DNA from: Pilimelia anulata | Lineage (GTDB): Bacteria > Actinomycetota > Actinomycetes > Mycobacteriales > Micromonosporaceae | Reading direction: 5' to 3' | Assembly (NCBI RefSeq): GCF_014647895.1 | Contig: NZ_BMQB01000005.1 | Coordinates: 310,001 to 374,000, forward strand | Length of the DNA: 64,000 bases | Shown: one piece after another, positions 35,157 through 43,525 of the stretch | Numbering within the stretch: the stretch's first letter is position 1 | Layout of the letters: every line of letters begins with the position of its first letter | Notes under the pieces: model-generated | What the model saw: only the letters and a program-made list of their open reading frames with translations | Databases searched by the model: none | Told to the model about the DNA's origin: nothing | Made by a program: the position numbers and the translations under genes

Positions 35157-35879
35157 ATGGTGCGCGTCGTCGGCATCATTCAGGCCCGGATGGCCGCCAA
35201 CGGGCTGCCCGGCCAGGTCCTCCAGACCCTCAGCGGCCGCACCGTCCTGGACCGCATGGTCCACGCCGCGCACGACAGCGGCGCGCTCGACGAGCTGCTC
35301 GTCCTCACCGGCGCGGACGAGGCCGACGACGCGATCGTCGACGAGTGCCACCGCCTCGGCATCGCCGCCCACCGCAACCCCGACGGCGACCTCCTCCGCG
35401 GGCACCTCGACGCCCTGGCGGCGTACCCGGCGGACGCCGTCGTCCCGCTGGACGCGGACTGCCCGCTGCTCGACCCGGAGCTGATCGCGCTGGCGGCGCG
35501 CGTGTTCCGGACGGTGCCGAACCTGGACTACGTCAGCACCGCCTTCACCCAGACCCTGCCGATCGGGCTGGACGTCGAGGTGGTCGCCGCGGACACGCTG
35601 GCCCGGGTCGACGCGCTGGCGCTGGATGGGGAGCGGGCGTCGGTGACGGCGTACGTGGCGGCGCACCTGGACCAGTTCCGGGTGATGGGGCTGACCCTGC
35701 CGCCGGACCGGTCGCACCTGCGGCTGGCCATCGACTCGATGGAGGACTGGGCGCTGATCTCGATGGTGGTCAGCCACTTCGGGGACAGCGCGGTACCGGT
35801 GGACAAGCTGGTCGAGTGGCTGGACGCCAACCCGGCCGTCCGGGCGCTGAACTCCCGCCTCCCGGCCCGGGCGGCGTAG
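35157..35879 (+). CDS. SpsF-like nucleotidyltransferase-fold protein with degenerate active-site motif
   Basis: 240 residues resembling SpsF/CMP-KDO synthetase-type cytidylyltransferases. The start VRVVGIIQARMAANGLPGQV aligns with the family signature QARM-G/S-S-T-R-LPGK-VL, but the Arg and Lys that contact the nucleotide triphosphate are replaced by Gly and Gln. The acidic motif VVPLDADCPLLDPELI is kept. The C-terminus (LRLAIDSMEDWALISMVV) matches too. It may have lost transferase activity or use another substrate. The ATG follows AAGGAG. It sits just left of the polyketide cluster and is not clearly part of it. Confidence 0.7.
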   Translation: MVRVVGIIQARMAANGLPGQVLQTLSGRTVLDRMVHAAHDSGALDELLVLTGADEADDAIVDECHRLGIAAHRNPDGDLLRGHLDALAAYPADAVVPLDADCPLLDPELIALAARVFRTVPNLDYVSTAFTQTLPIGLDVEVVAADTLARVDALALDGERASVTAYVAAHLDQFRVMGLTLPPDRSHLRLAIDSMEDWALISMVVSHFGDSAVPVDKLVEWLDANPAVRALNSRLPARAA

Positions 35880-35911
35880 CTCCCGGCGGGGTGCCGGGGC
35901 GGGGCGCGGAT

Positions 35912-35929
35912 TCGAGCGGTGTTTGACCG
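35912..35929 (+). promoter_or_regulatory. Putative SARP box upstream of the 2,3-dehydratase gene
   Basis: The heptamers TCGAGCG (35912-35918) and TTGACCG (35923-35929) are spaced exactly 11 nt start to start, about one helical turn. They resemble the TCGAGC-type direct repeats bound by SARP activators. They end about 63 bp before the start codon of the dehydratase gene. Confidence 0.5.
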
Positions 35930-35992
35930 CGCGGGAATACCGTATGGCGTATCGAGATCGCCGCCGCTCGTCCCGAACCGGGAGGCCACCCC

Positions 35993-37453
35993 TTGCCGCC
36001 CCAGTCCTTCGCCCCGCCCCGCGCCCGCCGGTCCGACGTCGGACCGGCCGCGCTCCGCATCGCCCGCTCGGTCGCCGCCCGGACCGGGCCGATCGCGGGA
36101 TTGGAGGACTTCCACCACTGGTTGTGCGCGTACCGCCGGCGGGCCTACATGGACGTCCGCCAGGTCCCGCTGGAGAGCCTCCAGGACTGGTACGCCGAGG
36201 GCGGCACCGGCAACATCCGGCACCGGACCGGCCGGTACTTCTCGGTCGAGGGGGTGGACGTGCACGCCGCGGACGGCGTGGTGGACCGGTGGCAGCAGCC
36301 GATCATCCACCAGGCCGAGACCGGGCTGCTCGGGATCGTCGCCCGGGAGTTCGACGGGGTGCTGCACCTGCTCATGCAGGCCAAGGCCGAGCCCGGCAAC
36401 TGCAACGGCCTGCAGGTGTCGCCGACCGTGCAGGCGACCCGGAGCAACTTCAGCCGGGTGCACCGCGGCGCGGCCGTGCCGTACCTGGACTACTTCCGCG
36501 CCGGCGCGGCGGCCCGGGTGCTCGCCGACTCGCGGCAGTCCGAGCAGGGCTCCTGGTTCTTCCGGAAGCGGAACCGGAACATGGTCGTCGAGGTCGACGG
36601 CGAGGTCGACGTGCTGGACGGCTTCTGCTGGCTGACGCTCGGCCAGGTGCACCAGCTCCTCGGGCTGGACGACGCGGTGAACATGGACGCCCGGACCGTC
36701 CTGGCCTGCCTGCCGTTCGCCGGGCCGGGGCTGCTGCGGGCGTACGGGGCGGAGCTGGGGCCGTTCACCGCGGCGCTGGTCCGCTCGTGCGGCGGCGACG
36801 ACGAGGCGCTGTGGGCGCTGGACGAGGTGCTGAGCTGGCTGACCGACCTGCGCGCGGAGCACCGGGGTACGGCCGAGCGGATCGCGCTGCGCGAGGTCGC
36901 CGGCTGGCAGTGCGCCGGGGGGCGGATCACGCACGAGAGCGGCCGGTTCTTCAACGTGGTCGGGGTGAGCGTGACCGCGGCCGGGCGGGAGGTCCGGTCG
37001 TGGACCCAGCCGATGATCGAGCCGTGCGACGAGGGGCTGATCGCGTTCCTGGCCAAGCGGATCAACGGAGTGCTGCACCTGCTCGTCCAGGCCCGGGCCG
37101 AGCCCGGCTTCGTGGACGGGGTGGAGCTGGGCCCGACCGTGCAGTGCACGCCGTCCAACTACGCGGGGCTGCCGGACGCGGCGGCGCCGGAGTTCCTCGA
37201 CGATGTGCTGGGGGCCGGGCCGGAGCGGATCCGGTACGACGTGATCCTGTCGGAGGAGGGCGGGCGGTTCCACCACGCCCGGAACCGGTACGCGGTGGTC
37301 GAGGTGGGCGAGGGGTTCGAGCCGCGGCACCCGCGGTACCGGTGGCTGACGCTGGGGCAGCTCTCCGCGCTGCTGCGGCACAGCTACTACGTCAACATCC
37401 AGGCCCGCAGCCTGGTCGCCTGCCTGCACAGCCTGATCACCGGTACGGCCTGA
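35993..37453 (+). CDS. NDP-hexose 2,3-dehydratase
   Basis: 486 residues made of two related halves, as in EvaA/TylX3/DnmT-type enzymes that remove the C-2 hydroxyl from NDP-4-keto-6-deoxyglucose. The repeats are visible as RTGRYFSVEGVDVHAADGVV / ESGRFFNVVGVSVTAAGREV, FDGVLHLLMQAKAEPGNCNG / INGVLHLLVQARAEPGFVDG and SPTVQATRSNFS / GPTVQCTPSNYA. The TTG start is preceded by GGAGGCCACCC. This is the first gene clearly belonging to the cluster from the left and is needed for a 2-deoxysugar. Confidence 0.95.
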   Translation: MPPQSFAPPRARRSDVGPAALRIARSVAARTGPIAGLEDFHHWLCAYRRRAYMDVRQVPLESLQDWYAEGGTGNIRHRTGRYFSVEGVDVHAADGVVDRWQQPIIHQAETGLLGIVAREFDGVLHLLMQAKAEPGNCNGLQVSPTVQATRSNFSRVHRGAAVPYLDYFRAGAAARVLADSRQSEQGSWFFRKRNRNMVVEVDGEVDVLDGFCWLTLGQVHQLLGLDDAVNMDARTVLACLPFAGPGLLRAYGAELGPFTAALVRSCGGDDEALWALDEVLSWLTDLRAEHRGTAERIALREVAGWQCAGGRITHESGRFFNVVGVSVTAAGREVRSWTQPMIEPCDEGLIAFLAKRINGVLHLLVQARAEPGFVDGVELGPTVQCTPSNYAGLPDAAAPEFLDDVLGAGPERIRYDVILSEEGGRFHHARNRYAVVEVGEGFEPRHPRYRWLTLGQLSALLRHSYYVNIQARSLVACLHSLITGTA

Positions 37454-37476
37454 TCACCGGCCCGAGCGGCGACGGG

Positions 37477-37507
37477 CCCGGCCGGGGCCCGCGGGCGCCC
37501 GGCCGGG
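37477..37507. terminator. Hairpin between convergent 2,3-dehydratase and NTF2-like genes
   Basis: CCCGGCCGGG occurs at 37477-37486 and 37498-37507. The unit is self-complementary, so the two copies can pair across an 11-nt loop. It lies in the 63-bp gap between convergent stops and probably ends both transcripts. Confidence 0.5.
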
Positions 37508-37516
37508 ATCCGGCGG

Positions 37517-37948
37517 TCAGGAGTCCGGCGGCGGCGCCGGGCGGTCGCGGTCGATCGTCCGGGACCGGGTGTGCAGGCGGCCGCCCACCCGGACCAGCTC
37601 GTCGACCACGGTGAACGTCGACTCGATCCGCACCCGCCCCTCGGCGTCGGTGAGCGTGACCAGCGAGCAGTACCGCACGTCGAGCACCCCGTCGGCCCGG
37701 GCCGCGATCGCGTAGTGGTCGTTCCAGTGCCGGACGGCCACCGTCGCGTACCGGGGGAGGGCCTGCCGGGCGTGCGCCAGCAGCGCCTCCCGGCCGCGCA
37801 GCTCCTGCCCGCGGTGCACGTGCCGGGTCACCCCGTCGGCGGTGAACGTCGCCGCGTACGCCGGCAGGTCCAGGGCGTCGAGCAGGCGCATCTGATGGGC
37901 GTAGAACTGGAGGACCTCGCTGTGCAGCGCGGCGTCCACGGCGGTCAT
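37517..37948 (-). CDS. NTF2-like/SnoaL-type protein
   Basis: 143 residues with the cone-shaped NTF2 fold pattern: VLQFYAHQMRLLDALDLPAY, AATFTADGVTRHVHRGQELR, WNDHYAIAARADGVLDVRY and ESTFTVVDELVRVGGRLHTR. Proteins of this fold in aromatic polyketide clusters act as cyclases (SnoaL type) or hydroxylase partners. Which one applies here cannot be decided; the SnoaL His-Asp pair is not obvious. The ATG overlaps the stop of the ABM-family gene (ATGA), so it is the last gene of a coupled set: reductase, ABM, NTF2. Confidence 0.75.
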   Translation of the reverse strand: MTAVDAALHSEVLQFYAHQMRLLDALDLPAYAATFTADGVTRHVHRGQELRGREALLAHARQALPRYATVAVRHWNDHYAIAARADGVLDVRYCSLVTLTDAEGRVRIESTFTVVDELVRVGGRLHTRSRTIDRDRPAPPPDS

Positions 37949-38292
37949 GCCGGCCCGCCCCCCTCGGCCGCGCCGTGGCCGCGGAAGCGCAGCCGGTCGG
38001 CGTACAGCCGGGACTCGCTGACCGCGACGGCCCGCAGCGCGCCGACGTGGCCGGCGAAGTCCGGGTGCGCCACGGCGGCGCGCAGCGCGGCGGCGTCGGT
38101 CCAGCGGGCGATGTTGACGTACCGGTCCTCGGCGTCGGTGGCCCGGCTCAGCGTGTAGCCGAGGCAGCCCGGCCGCCCGCTCATGAACACGGCGACCTCG
38201 GCGAACACCCGCTCGAACTCCGCCGGCGGGCAGTTCAGGCTGAACGTGTTGACGAACGTGACGCCCCCGTCCGGGGCCGCGCCCGCCGTCAT
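37945..38292 (-). CDS. Antibiotic biosynthesis monooxygenase (ABM) family protein
   Basis: 115 residues with the dimeric alpha+beta-barrel pattern: VTFVNTFSLNCPPAEFERVF, FMSGRPGCLGYTLSRATDAE, DRYVNIARWTDAAALRAAVA. ABM proteins such as ActVA-Orf6 oxidise anthrone carbons without cofactors, and others of the fold are cyclases. In this cluster, quinone formation is a plausible task. Both start and stop overlap neighbours by four bases (ATGA), so translation is tightly coupled. Confidence 0.8.
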   Translation of the reverse strand: MTAGAAPDGGVTFVNTFSLNCPPAEFERVFAEVAVFMSGRPGCLGYTLSRATDAEDRYVNIARWTDAAALRAAVAHPDFAGHVGALRAVAVSESRLYADRLRFRGHGAAEGGGPA

Positions 38293-38942
38293 CGGGCCGC
38301 GACCGTTCCGCGGGCCACGGCCCGGGCCCGGCGCGCCGCCGCGGCCTCCGCCGCGCCGCGCGCGGAAGCCGACCGGGCCAGCTCCGCCGGGTCGCGGGAG
38401 AGGTACGGGGCGACCGTGTGCGCGGCGGTGATGATCTCCAGGTCGTAGCCGAGGACACGGCCGAGGACCGTGCGCAGGTACGGCGCGCAGTGGTCCATGT
38501 CGGCGTCGGCGGAGCCGGCGCCGTAGTCGCCGCCGTACGCCAGCAGCACCGTCGCCGGGCGGTCGGCCAGCGCGCTGGTGCCGGGGGCGTACGGCAGGGT
38601 CCGGTTCGGGACGAGCGCCTGGTCCAGCCACGCCTTGAGGTTCGACGGGATGGTCCAGTTGTGCATCGGCGCGCTGATCAGCAGCGCGTCCGCGGCGAGC
38701 AGCTCGGCGGCCAGCTCGTCGTGCAGGGCCGCGGCGGCCCGGCCGGCGGCGTCGGCCGGCTCGGCGATCAGGGTGTGCACCGCGGCCGGGTCCGGGTGCG
38801 GCACCGGGGTGCGGACCAGGTCGCGGTGCGCCACCGCGAGGTCGGGCAGCTCGTCCGCCAGCGCGGTCCGGAAGATCCCGGCGAGGCTCCGGGACACCGA
38901 TTGTGGGGACGGCGAGCAGTCGATGTGCAGCAGGCGGTTCAC
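38289..38942 (-). CDS. FMN-dependent NADH-azoreductase-like flavodoxin-fold protein
   Basis: 217 residues of the flavodoxin-like NQO/AzoR family: LLHIDCSPSPQSVSRSLAGI (FMN phosphate loop), LISAPMHNWTIPSNLKAWLD and VLLAYGGDYG. The PMHNW-P-S-N-L-K-x-W-L-D signature is typical. It would reduce a quinone or azo bond using NADH and FMN. A quinone-reducing step or flavin supply to an oxygenase fits the cluster. The GTG start is behind GGGAGAAGGGC. It is the first gene of a three-gene coupled set with the ABM and NTF2-like genes. Confidence 0.82.
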   Translation of the reverse strand: MNRLLHIDCSPSPQSVSRSLAGIFRTALADELPDLAVAHRDLVRTPVPHPDPAAVHTLIAEPADAAGRAAAALHDELAAELLAADALLISAPMHNWTIPSNLKAWLDQALVPNRTLPYAPGTSALADRPATVLLAYGGDYGAGSADADMDHCAPYLRTVLGRVLGYDLEIITAAHTVAPYLSRDPAELARSASARGAAEAAAARRARAVARGTVAAR

Positions 38943-39036
38943 GGCGTGCCCTTCTCCCGGGGACGGTGGCCGCCGGCGGGCGCGGCGCGCGCCGGCCGCC
39001 GGCGCCCCCACGCTGGCGGCCGCCACTCGAACGCGG

Positions 39037-39852
39037 TCAGAGCGCCACTCGGCCGCCCCCGCCGCTGCCCCCGCCGCCGCTGCCGCGGCCGGTGCCCGGG
39101 GCGGCCGCCGACGGCGGCGCGGCGGGGCCGGCCGGGTCGGGGGTGCGGACGCCGACGAACAGGCCGCGGCCGGACTGCACGTCCGGCACGTACTCGGGGT
39201 CCAGGCCCGCGGCGCGGAACGCCGCCTCGTACTCGGACCGGTCGAACAGCATCGCCCGGTGCACCTCGCTGATGTGCTCCACCCCGTGCTCGGGCGTGGC
39301 CCGCAGGTAGTGCACCGCCATCCGGGAGGCGCCGCCGTCCCGGACCGTGTGCGCCACCCGGGCGATCGTCACGCCGTCGGTGCGGACGACGTCGCCGGAG
39401 ACCCAGCGGTCCACGTACGTGTCCGGGAACCACCACGGCTCGACCGCGACGACCCCGCCGGGGGCGGCGTGCGCGGCCAGGCTGGCCACCGCCGCGTGCA
39501 GCTCGGCCAGCGAGCCGACGTACGCGATCGAGGCGAACAGGCAGGTGACCGCGTCGAACGTGCGGCCCAGCCGGAAGTCGCGCATGTCGCCGCGGTGCAG
39601 CGGTACGCCGGGCAGCTCGGCCCGGGCGATCTCCAGCATGGCCTCGGCCGAGTCCAGGCCCTCCACCCGGGCGAACATCCCGGCGAACGGCCGCAGGTGG
39701 CCGCCGGTGCCGCAGGCGACGTCCAGCAGCGACGCGGCGTCCGGGCGCCGGCGGCGGATCCACCCGGCCACGGCGGCGGCCTCGCCGGGGTAGTCCTTGC
39801 CGCGGGCGGTGTGCTGGGCGGAGTAGATCCGGGCGGAGTCCTGCCCGTACAT
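39037..39852 (-). CDS. Aminosugar N,N-dimethyltransferase (DesVI/TylM1-like)
   Basis: 271 residues. The SAM-binding motif is LLDVACGTGGHLRPFAG. The N-terminal QDSARIYSAQHTARGKDYPG and later GDMRDFRLGRTFDAVTCLFA and WWFPDTYVDRWVSGDVVRTD are characteristic of enzymes that dimethylate TDP-3-amino-deoxysugars. The last 35 residues are a Gly/Pro/Ala/Ser tail not found in the second copy of this family in the cluster. The ATG is behind GGGGAGAG. It is divergent from the ketoreductase gene, with a SARP-box-like repeat between them. Confidence 0.9.
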   Translation of the reverse strand: MYGQDSARIYSAQHTARGKDYPGEAAAVAGWIRRRRPDAASLLDVACGTGGHLRPFAGMFARVEGLDSAEAMLEIARAELPGVPLHRGDMRDFRLGRTFDAVTCLFASIAYVGSLAELHAAVASLAAHAAPGGVVAVEPWWFPDTYVDRWVSGDVVRTDGVTIARVAHTVRDGGASRMAVHYLRATPEHGVEHISEVHRAMLFDRSEYEAAFRAAGLDPEYVPDVQSGRGLFVGVRTPDPAGPAAPPSAAAPGTGRGSGGGGSGGGGRVAL

Positions 39853-39902
39853 GCGCTCTCCCCTCGGTCGGGCGTGCTCGGCGCGAGCGTCGCGCGCCCG
39901 CG

Positions 39903-39920
39903 TCGAGCGGCGGTGGAGCC
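39903..39920. promoter_or_regulatory. Putative SARP box between methyltransferase and ketoreductase genes
   Basis: TCGAGCG (39903-39909) and TGGAGCC (39914-39920) are 11 nt apart; a third, TTGAGCG, lies at 39931-39937 out of phase. The pair stands about 50 bp from each of the two divergent starts, so one bound activator could serve both promoters. Confidence 0.5.
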
Positions 39921-39968
39921 GGCGGCGGGCTTGAGCGAACCCCGATCACGGCGGTCCACGCTGGAGCC

Positions 39969-40955
39969 ATGACGACTCGGTCGGGGAACGGGAAGGGACG
40001 CACGTCCGGAGGCGGGACCGCCGTCGTGCTCGGCGGGACCGGGTTCCTGGGGCGGCACGCGTGCGCCGCGCTGCGCGCGGCCGGGTACGCCGTCCTCGCC
40101 GTCGCCCGGCACCCGCCCGGCGCCGGCTTCGGCCACCCGTTCCGCACCCTGGACCTCGGCGCCCTGCCGCCGGCCGGGCTCGCCGCCGCGGTCGACGAGC
40201 TGGGCCCGGACGTCGTCGTCAACGCCGTCGGCAGCATCTGGGGCCGGACCGACGCGCAGATGTGGGCCGCCGCGGCGGCGCCGACCCTGCGGCTGCTGGA
40301 CGGGCTGGCGCTGGCCGCCCGCCGGCCGCGGCTGGTGCACATCGGCTCGGTGCTGGAGTACGGCCAGGGCCGCCCCGGCGCGCTCCTCGACGCGGCCACC
40401 CCGGCCCGGCCCACCAGCGCGTACGGGCGGGCGAAGCTGGCTGCCACCGAGGCGGTGCTGGCCCGGGCCCGGGCGGGGGAGCAGCCCGGCGTGGTCCTGC
40501 GCATCGTCAACCTGGCCGGGCCGGGCAGCCCGGAGGTGAGCCTGCTCGGCCGGGTGGCCAGCCGGATCCTCGCCGCGCGCGGCCGCCGGGCGGTGGTCGA
40601 GCTGGACCCGCTGCTGGCGTACCGGGACTACGTCGACGTCCGGGACGTGGCCGACGCGGTGGTCGCCGCGGCCGGCGCCCCGGTCTCCGGCGAGCTGATC
40701 AACATCGGGCGGGGCGAGACCGTCCGGGTGCGCAGCCTGGTCGACCGGCTGATCGCGTGCAGCGGGCGGCCGGTCGTGGTGGTGGAGCGCACCGGGCTCG
40801 GCATCCGGCACTCCACCGAGGACCGGCTCCGGGTGGACATCGCGCCGGCCGCGCGGCTGCTGGGCTGGCGCCCGGCCCGGCCGCTGGCCGGCGCGGTCGC
40901 GGACTTCTGGACCGAGTACGTACGCAGCCACGAGAACGGAGAGCCCACCGGATGA
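39969..40955 (+). CDS. NDP-hexose 4-ketoreductase (SDR family)
   Basis: 328 residues of the extended SDR type. The Rossmann loop is [20 protein letters not shown], and the active-site Tyr/Lys are in [26 protein letters not shown] provides the preceding Ser, and [20 protein letters not shown] is typical of deoxysugar ketoreductases. It should reduce the C-4 keto group near the end of a deoxysugar pathway and set its configuration. Its stop overlaps the aminotransferase ATG (ATGA). A second, related ketoreductase lies near the other end of the cluster. Confidence 0.87.
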   Translation: MTTRSGNGKGRTSGGGTAVVLGGTGFLGRHACAALRAAGYAVLAVARHPPGAGFGHPFRTLDLGALPPAGLAAAVDELGPDVVVNAVGSIWGRTDAQMWAAAAAPTLRLLDGLALAARRPRLVHIGSVLEYGQGRPGALLDAATPARPTSAYGRAKLAATEAVLARARAGEQPGVVLRIVNLAGPGSPEVSLLGRVASRILAARGRRAVVELDPLLAYRDYVDVRDVADAVVAAAGAPVSGELINIGRGETVRVRSLVDRLIACSGRPVVVVERTGLGIRHSTEDRLRVDIAPAARLLGWRPARPLAGAVADFWTEYVRSHENGEPTG

Positions 40956-42070
40956 CCACCCACGTTTGGGACTACCTGCCCGAGTACCGCGCCGAGCGGG
41001 ACGACCTGCTCGACGCCGTCGACACCGTGTTCCGCTCCGGTCGGCTGATCCTCGGCCGCAGCGTCAGCGGCTTCGAGGCCGAGTTCGCGGCGTACCACGG
41101 GCTGCCGCACTGCGCCGGCGTCGACAACGGGACCAACGCCGTCCTGCTGGGGCTGCGCGCCCTCGGCATCGGGCCCGGCGACGAGGTGATCACGGTGTCC
41201 AACACGGCGGCGCCGACGGTCGTCGCCATCGACGCCGCCGGGGCCACCCCGGTCTTCGTGGACGTCCGGGAGGAGGACTTCCTGATCGACGTCGACCGGG
41301 TCGCCGCGGCGATCACCCCGCGGACCCGGGCGCTGCTGCCCGTCCACCTGTACGGGCAGTGCGTCGACATGGCGCCGCTGCGGCTGCTGGCCGAGCGGCA
41401 CGGGCTGCGGATGCTGGAGGACTGCGCGCAGGCGCACGGCGCCCGGCAGCACGGGCGGCTCGCCGGGACGATGGGCGACGCCGCGGCGTTCTCCTTCTAC
41501 CCGACCAAGGTGCTCGGCGCGTACGGCGACGGCGGGGCGGTGCTGACCGCCGACGCGGGCGTCGACGCGAACCTGCGCCGGCTGCGCTACTACGGGATGG
41601 AGAAGACGTACTACGTCGTCCGCACGCCGGGCCACAACAGCCGGCTGGACGAGGTGCAGGCGGAGATCCTGCGGCGCAAGCTGCGCCGGCTGGACGGGTA
41701 CCTGGCCGGGCGGCGGGCGGTGGCCGACCGGTACCGGGCGGGGCTCGGCGACCTCGCCGCCGACGGCCTGCTGCTGCCGGCGACGAACCCGGGCAACACC
41801 CACGTGTACTACGTGTACGTGGTCCGGCACCCGGACCGGGACCGGATCATGGCGGCGCTGAAGGAGCACGACATCGCCCTGAACATCAGCTACCCGTGGC
41901 CGGTGCACACGATGTCCGGCTTCGCCCACCTCGGGTACGCGCCGGGCTCGCTGCCGGTGACCGAGCGGCTGGCCGGCGAGATCTTCTCGCTGCCGATGTA
42001 CCCGTCGCTGCCGGTGCCGGTGCAGGAGCGGGTGATCGAGGCGCTGCGGACGGCCGTCGCGAAGGGCTGA
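40952..42070 (+). CDS. NDP-hexose 3-aminotransferase (DegT/DnrJ/EryC1 family)
   Basis: 372 residues, PLP dependent. The Schiff-base lysine is K186 in [15 protein letters not shown]. Other family segments are [40 protein letters not shown] and [18 protein letters not shown]. It should install the amino group at C-3 of a 3-keto-2,6-dideoxy (or 6-deoxy) NDP-sugar. It is the only aminotransferase in the window, although two N-methyltransferases are present. It is coupled to the ketoreductase gene by a four-base overlap. Confidence 0.93.
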   Translation: MTTHVWDYLPEYRAERDDLLDAVDTVFRSGRLILGRSVSGFEAEFAAYHGLPHCAGVDNGTNAVLLGLRALGIGPGDEVITVSNTAAPTVVAIDAAGATPVFVDVREEDFLIDVDRVAAAITPRTRALLPVHLYGQCVDMAPLRLLAERHGLRMLEDCAQAHGARQHGRLAGTMGDAAAFSFYPTKVLGAYGDGGAVLTADAGVDANLRRLRYYGMEKTYYVVRTPGHNSRLDEVQAEILRRKLRRLDGYLAGRRAVADRYRAGLGDLAADGLLLPATNPGNTHVYYVYVVRHPDRDRIMAALKEHDIALNISYPWPVHTMSGFAHLGYAPGSLPVTERLAGEIFSLPMYPSLPVPVQERVIEALRTAVAKG

Positions 42071-42074
42071 CCGG

Positions 42075-42111
42075 CCGCGGGTCCGGGGGACGCCGGCCCC
42101 CGGACCCGCGG
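42075..42111. terminator. 15-bp inverted repeat between aminotransferase and glycosyltransferase genes
   Basis: The arms CCGCGGGTCCGGGGG (42075-42089) and CCCCCGGACCCGCGG (42097-42111) are exact complements with a 7-nt loop. It fills the gap between two convergent genes and probably ends both transcripts. Confidence 0.7.
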
Positions 42112-42115
42112 GGCG

Positions 42116-43264
42116 TCAGGCGTGGACCAGGGCCGCGATGTCCTCGACCACCCGCCCGGCCGGCGGCATCGCCGCGACCTCGGCGGCCAGGGCGGCGGCG
42201 GCCTTGCGGTACCGGTCGTCGGCCAGGACCCGGCCGATGGCCGCGCCGATCTCGCCCGGGTCGGTGGTGTGCGGGGCCAGGGTCAGCGACGCGCCCTGGG
42301 CGTCGACCCGCTGCATGGAGGCCGCCGAGGCGAGCATCTCGGGCACGCAGAGCTGCGGCGTACCGGCGGCGATCAGCGTCATCGCGGTCACCCCGCCGCC
42401 GTGGTGCAGGACCAGGTCGGCGGTGGGGGCGAGGACGTCCAGCGGTACCCAGCCGGCCCGCACGCCCGGCCGGATCGCCCGCACCTCGGTGGCCACCGGC
42501 TCGGCGGTGGCCACCACGACCTCCACCTCGCTGTCGGCCAGCGCGGGGGTGGCCAGCAGCGGCCGGAAGAAGTCGGCCCCGAGCCCGGCGACGACCGAGC
42601 TGCGCGAGCCGGACGTCAGCACCACCCGCGGGCGTTTCCCGCGCGCGTACATCCAGGGCTCCAACGGGAACTGCTGGTTGCCCGGCGCCCAGCGCATCGG
42701 CGCGGCCGGCTCGGCGTCCGCCGGCCGGATCGACGGCGGGGTGATGTCCAGGAACAGCGCCGCGGGCGGCAGGTCGGCCAGCCCGGCGGCGGCCAGCTCG
42801 GGGCCCAGCTCGTCGACCGCGCCCCGCCAGTCCACCTCGGACCGGTCGTACGGGCCCCAGACGTGCCGGACGTGCGGCACCGACAGCCGGTGCGACAGCA
42901 GTGCGGCGGCGTGGTTGTACTCGCCGCCGACGATCACGTCCGGCCGCCAGCTCTCGCCGAGCCGGACCAGGCCGGGCAGGCTGCCGGCCGACAGCCGGGC
43001 GAAGCCGCGGCCGACGAAGTCCAGCTCGCCGTCCACGGTGTCCGGGCGGGGCAGCGGCTGCCCGCGCCGGTCCTTGGTCATGGCGTCGAAGATGCCCAGC
43101 TCGCCCACCGCCGCCGCGGGCAGGCCGAGGCCGGCGACGAGCGCGGTGTTCTCGGCCGGGCAGCCCACGATCACCTCGTGCCCGGCCGCCCGGGCGGCCC
43201 AGGCGAGCGGGGCGCTGGCGTGGATGGTCGCGGCGCCGCCACCGGCGACGAACAGGAATCGCAC
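42116..43264 (-). CDS. Glycosyltransferase (GT-B, macrolide/aromatic polyketide type)
   Basis: 382 residues. The N-terminus RFLFVAGGGAATIHASAPLA is the acceptor domain. The donor domain has VVLTSGSRSSVVAGLGADF, WVPLDVLAPTADLVLHHGGG and VTAMTLIAAGTPQLCVPEML, the usual H-H-G-G region that binds the NDP-sugar. It belongs with C- and O-glycosyltransferases of angucyclines, pluramycins and anthracyclines. Sequence alone does not tell whether the bond is C- or O-linked. Two such enzymes are encoded in this window, matching two predicted aminosugars. It faces an exported protein gene across a 261-bp region. Confidence 0.9.
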   Translation of the reverse strand: MRFLFVAGGGAATIHASAPLAWAARAAGHEVIVGCPAENTALVAGLGLPAAAVGELGIFDAMTKDRRGQPLPRPDTVDGELDFVGRGFARLSAGSLPGLVRLGESWRPDVIVGGEYNHAAALLSHRLSVPHVRHVWGPYDRSEVDWRGAVDELGPELAAAGLADLPPAALFLDITPPSIRPADAEPAAPMRWAPGNQQFPLEPWMYARGKRPRVVLTSGSRSSVVAGLGADFFRPLLATPALADSEVEVVVATAEPVATEVRAIRPGVRAGWVPLDVLAPTADLVLHHGGGVTAMTLIAAGTPQLCVPEMLASAASMQRVDAQGASLTLAPHTTDPGEIGAAIGRVLADDRYRKAAAALAAEVAAMPPAGRVVEDIAALVHA

Positions 43265-43347
43265 GACGTTCTCCTCATCCCTCGGGGCGCGGGCGCCCGC
43301 GGACGGGCGACCGCCGCGGGCCAGCGTGCGGGCCGCGGCTGGACGCG

Positions 43348-43380
43348 CGGTCGAACGCCGCCGGACCGGCCGGTCGAGGC
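43348..43380. promoter_or_regulatory. Weak SARP-like repeat upstream of the first glycosyltransferase gene
   Basis: CGGTCGA occurs at 43348-43354 and 43371-43377 (TCGACCG on the minus strand). The spacing is 23 nt rather than 22, and no good middle repeat is present. It is less convincing than the other four sites. Confidence 0.3.
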
Positions 43381-43525
43381 GGCCTCCAGACCGCCGCTAG
43401 CGGGCATCGCCACGGTGGGCGGCACCGGGGGCGGCCGCGGTCGTCCGGGCCCGCCGGGGCCGCAGTCGGCCCGCCGCCGGCAACGACACGGTCCGGGTCG
43501 GACCGGGGGGAGTGGTGAGGGAAGC

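Noticed and set aside
35157..35879. Including the SpsF-like gene in the polyketide cluster as an NDP-sugar synthase
   Set aside because: It lacks the nucleotide-binding residues of a functional synthase and no SARP-like repeat precedes it; the cluster border is placed after it.
39037..39852. C-3 methyltransferase for a vancosamine-type branched sugar
   Set aside because: Both methyltransferases in the cluster show the N,N-dimethyltransferase pattern (GKDY...EA, DVACG(T/S)GGH); neither resembles EvaC-type C-methyltransferases.
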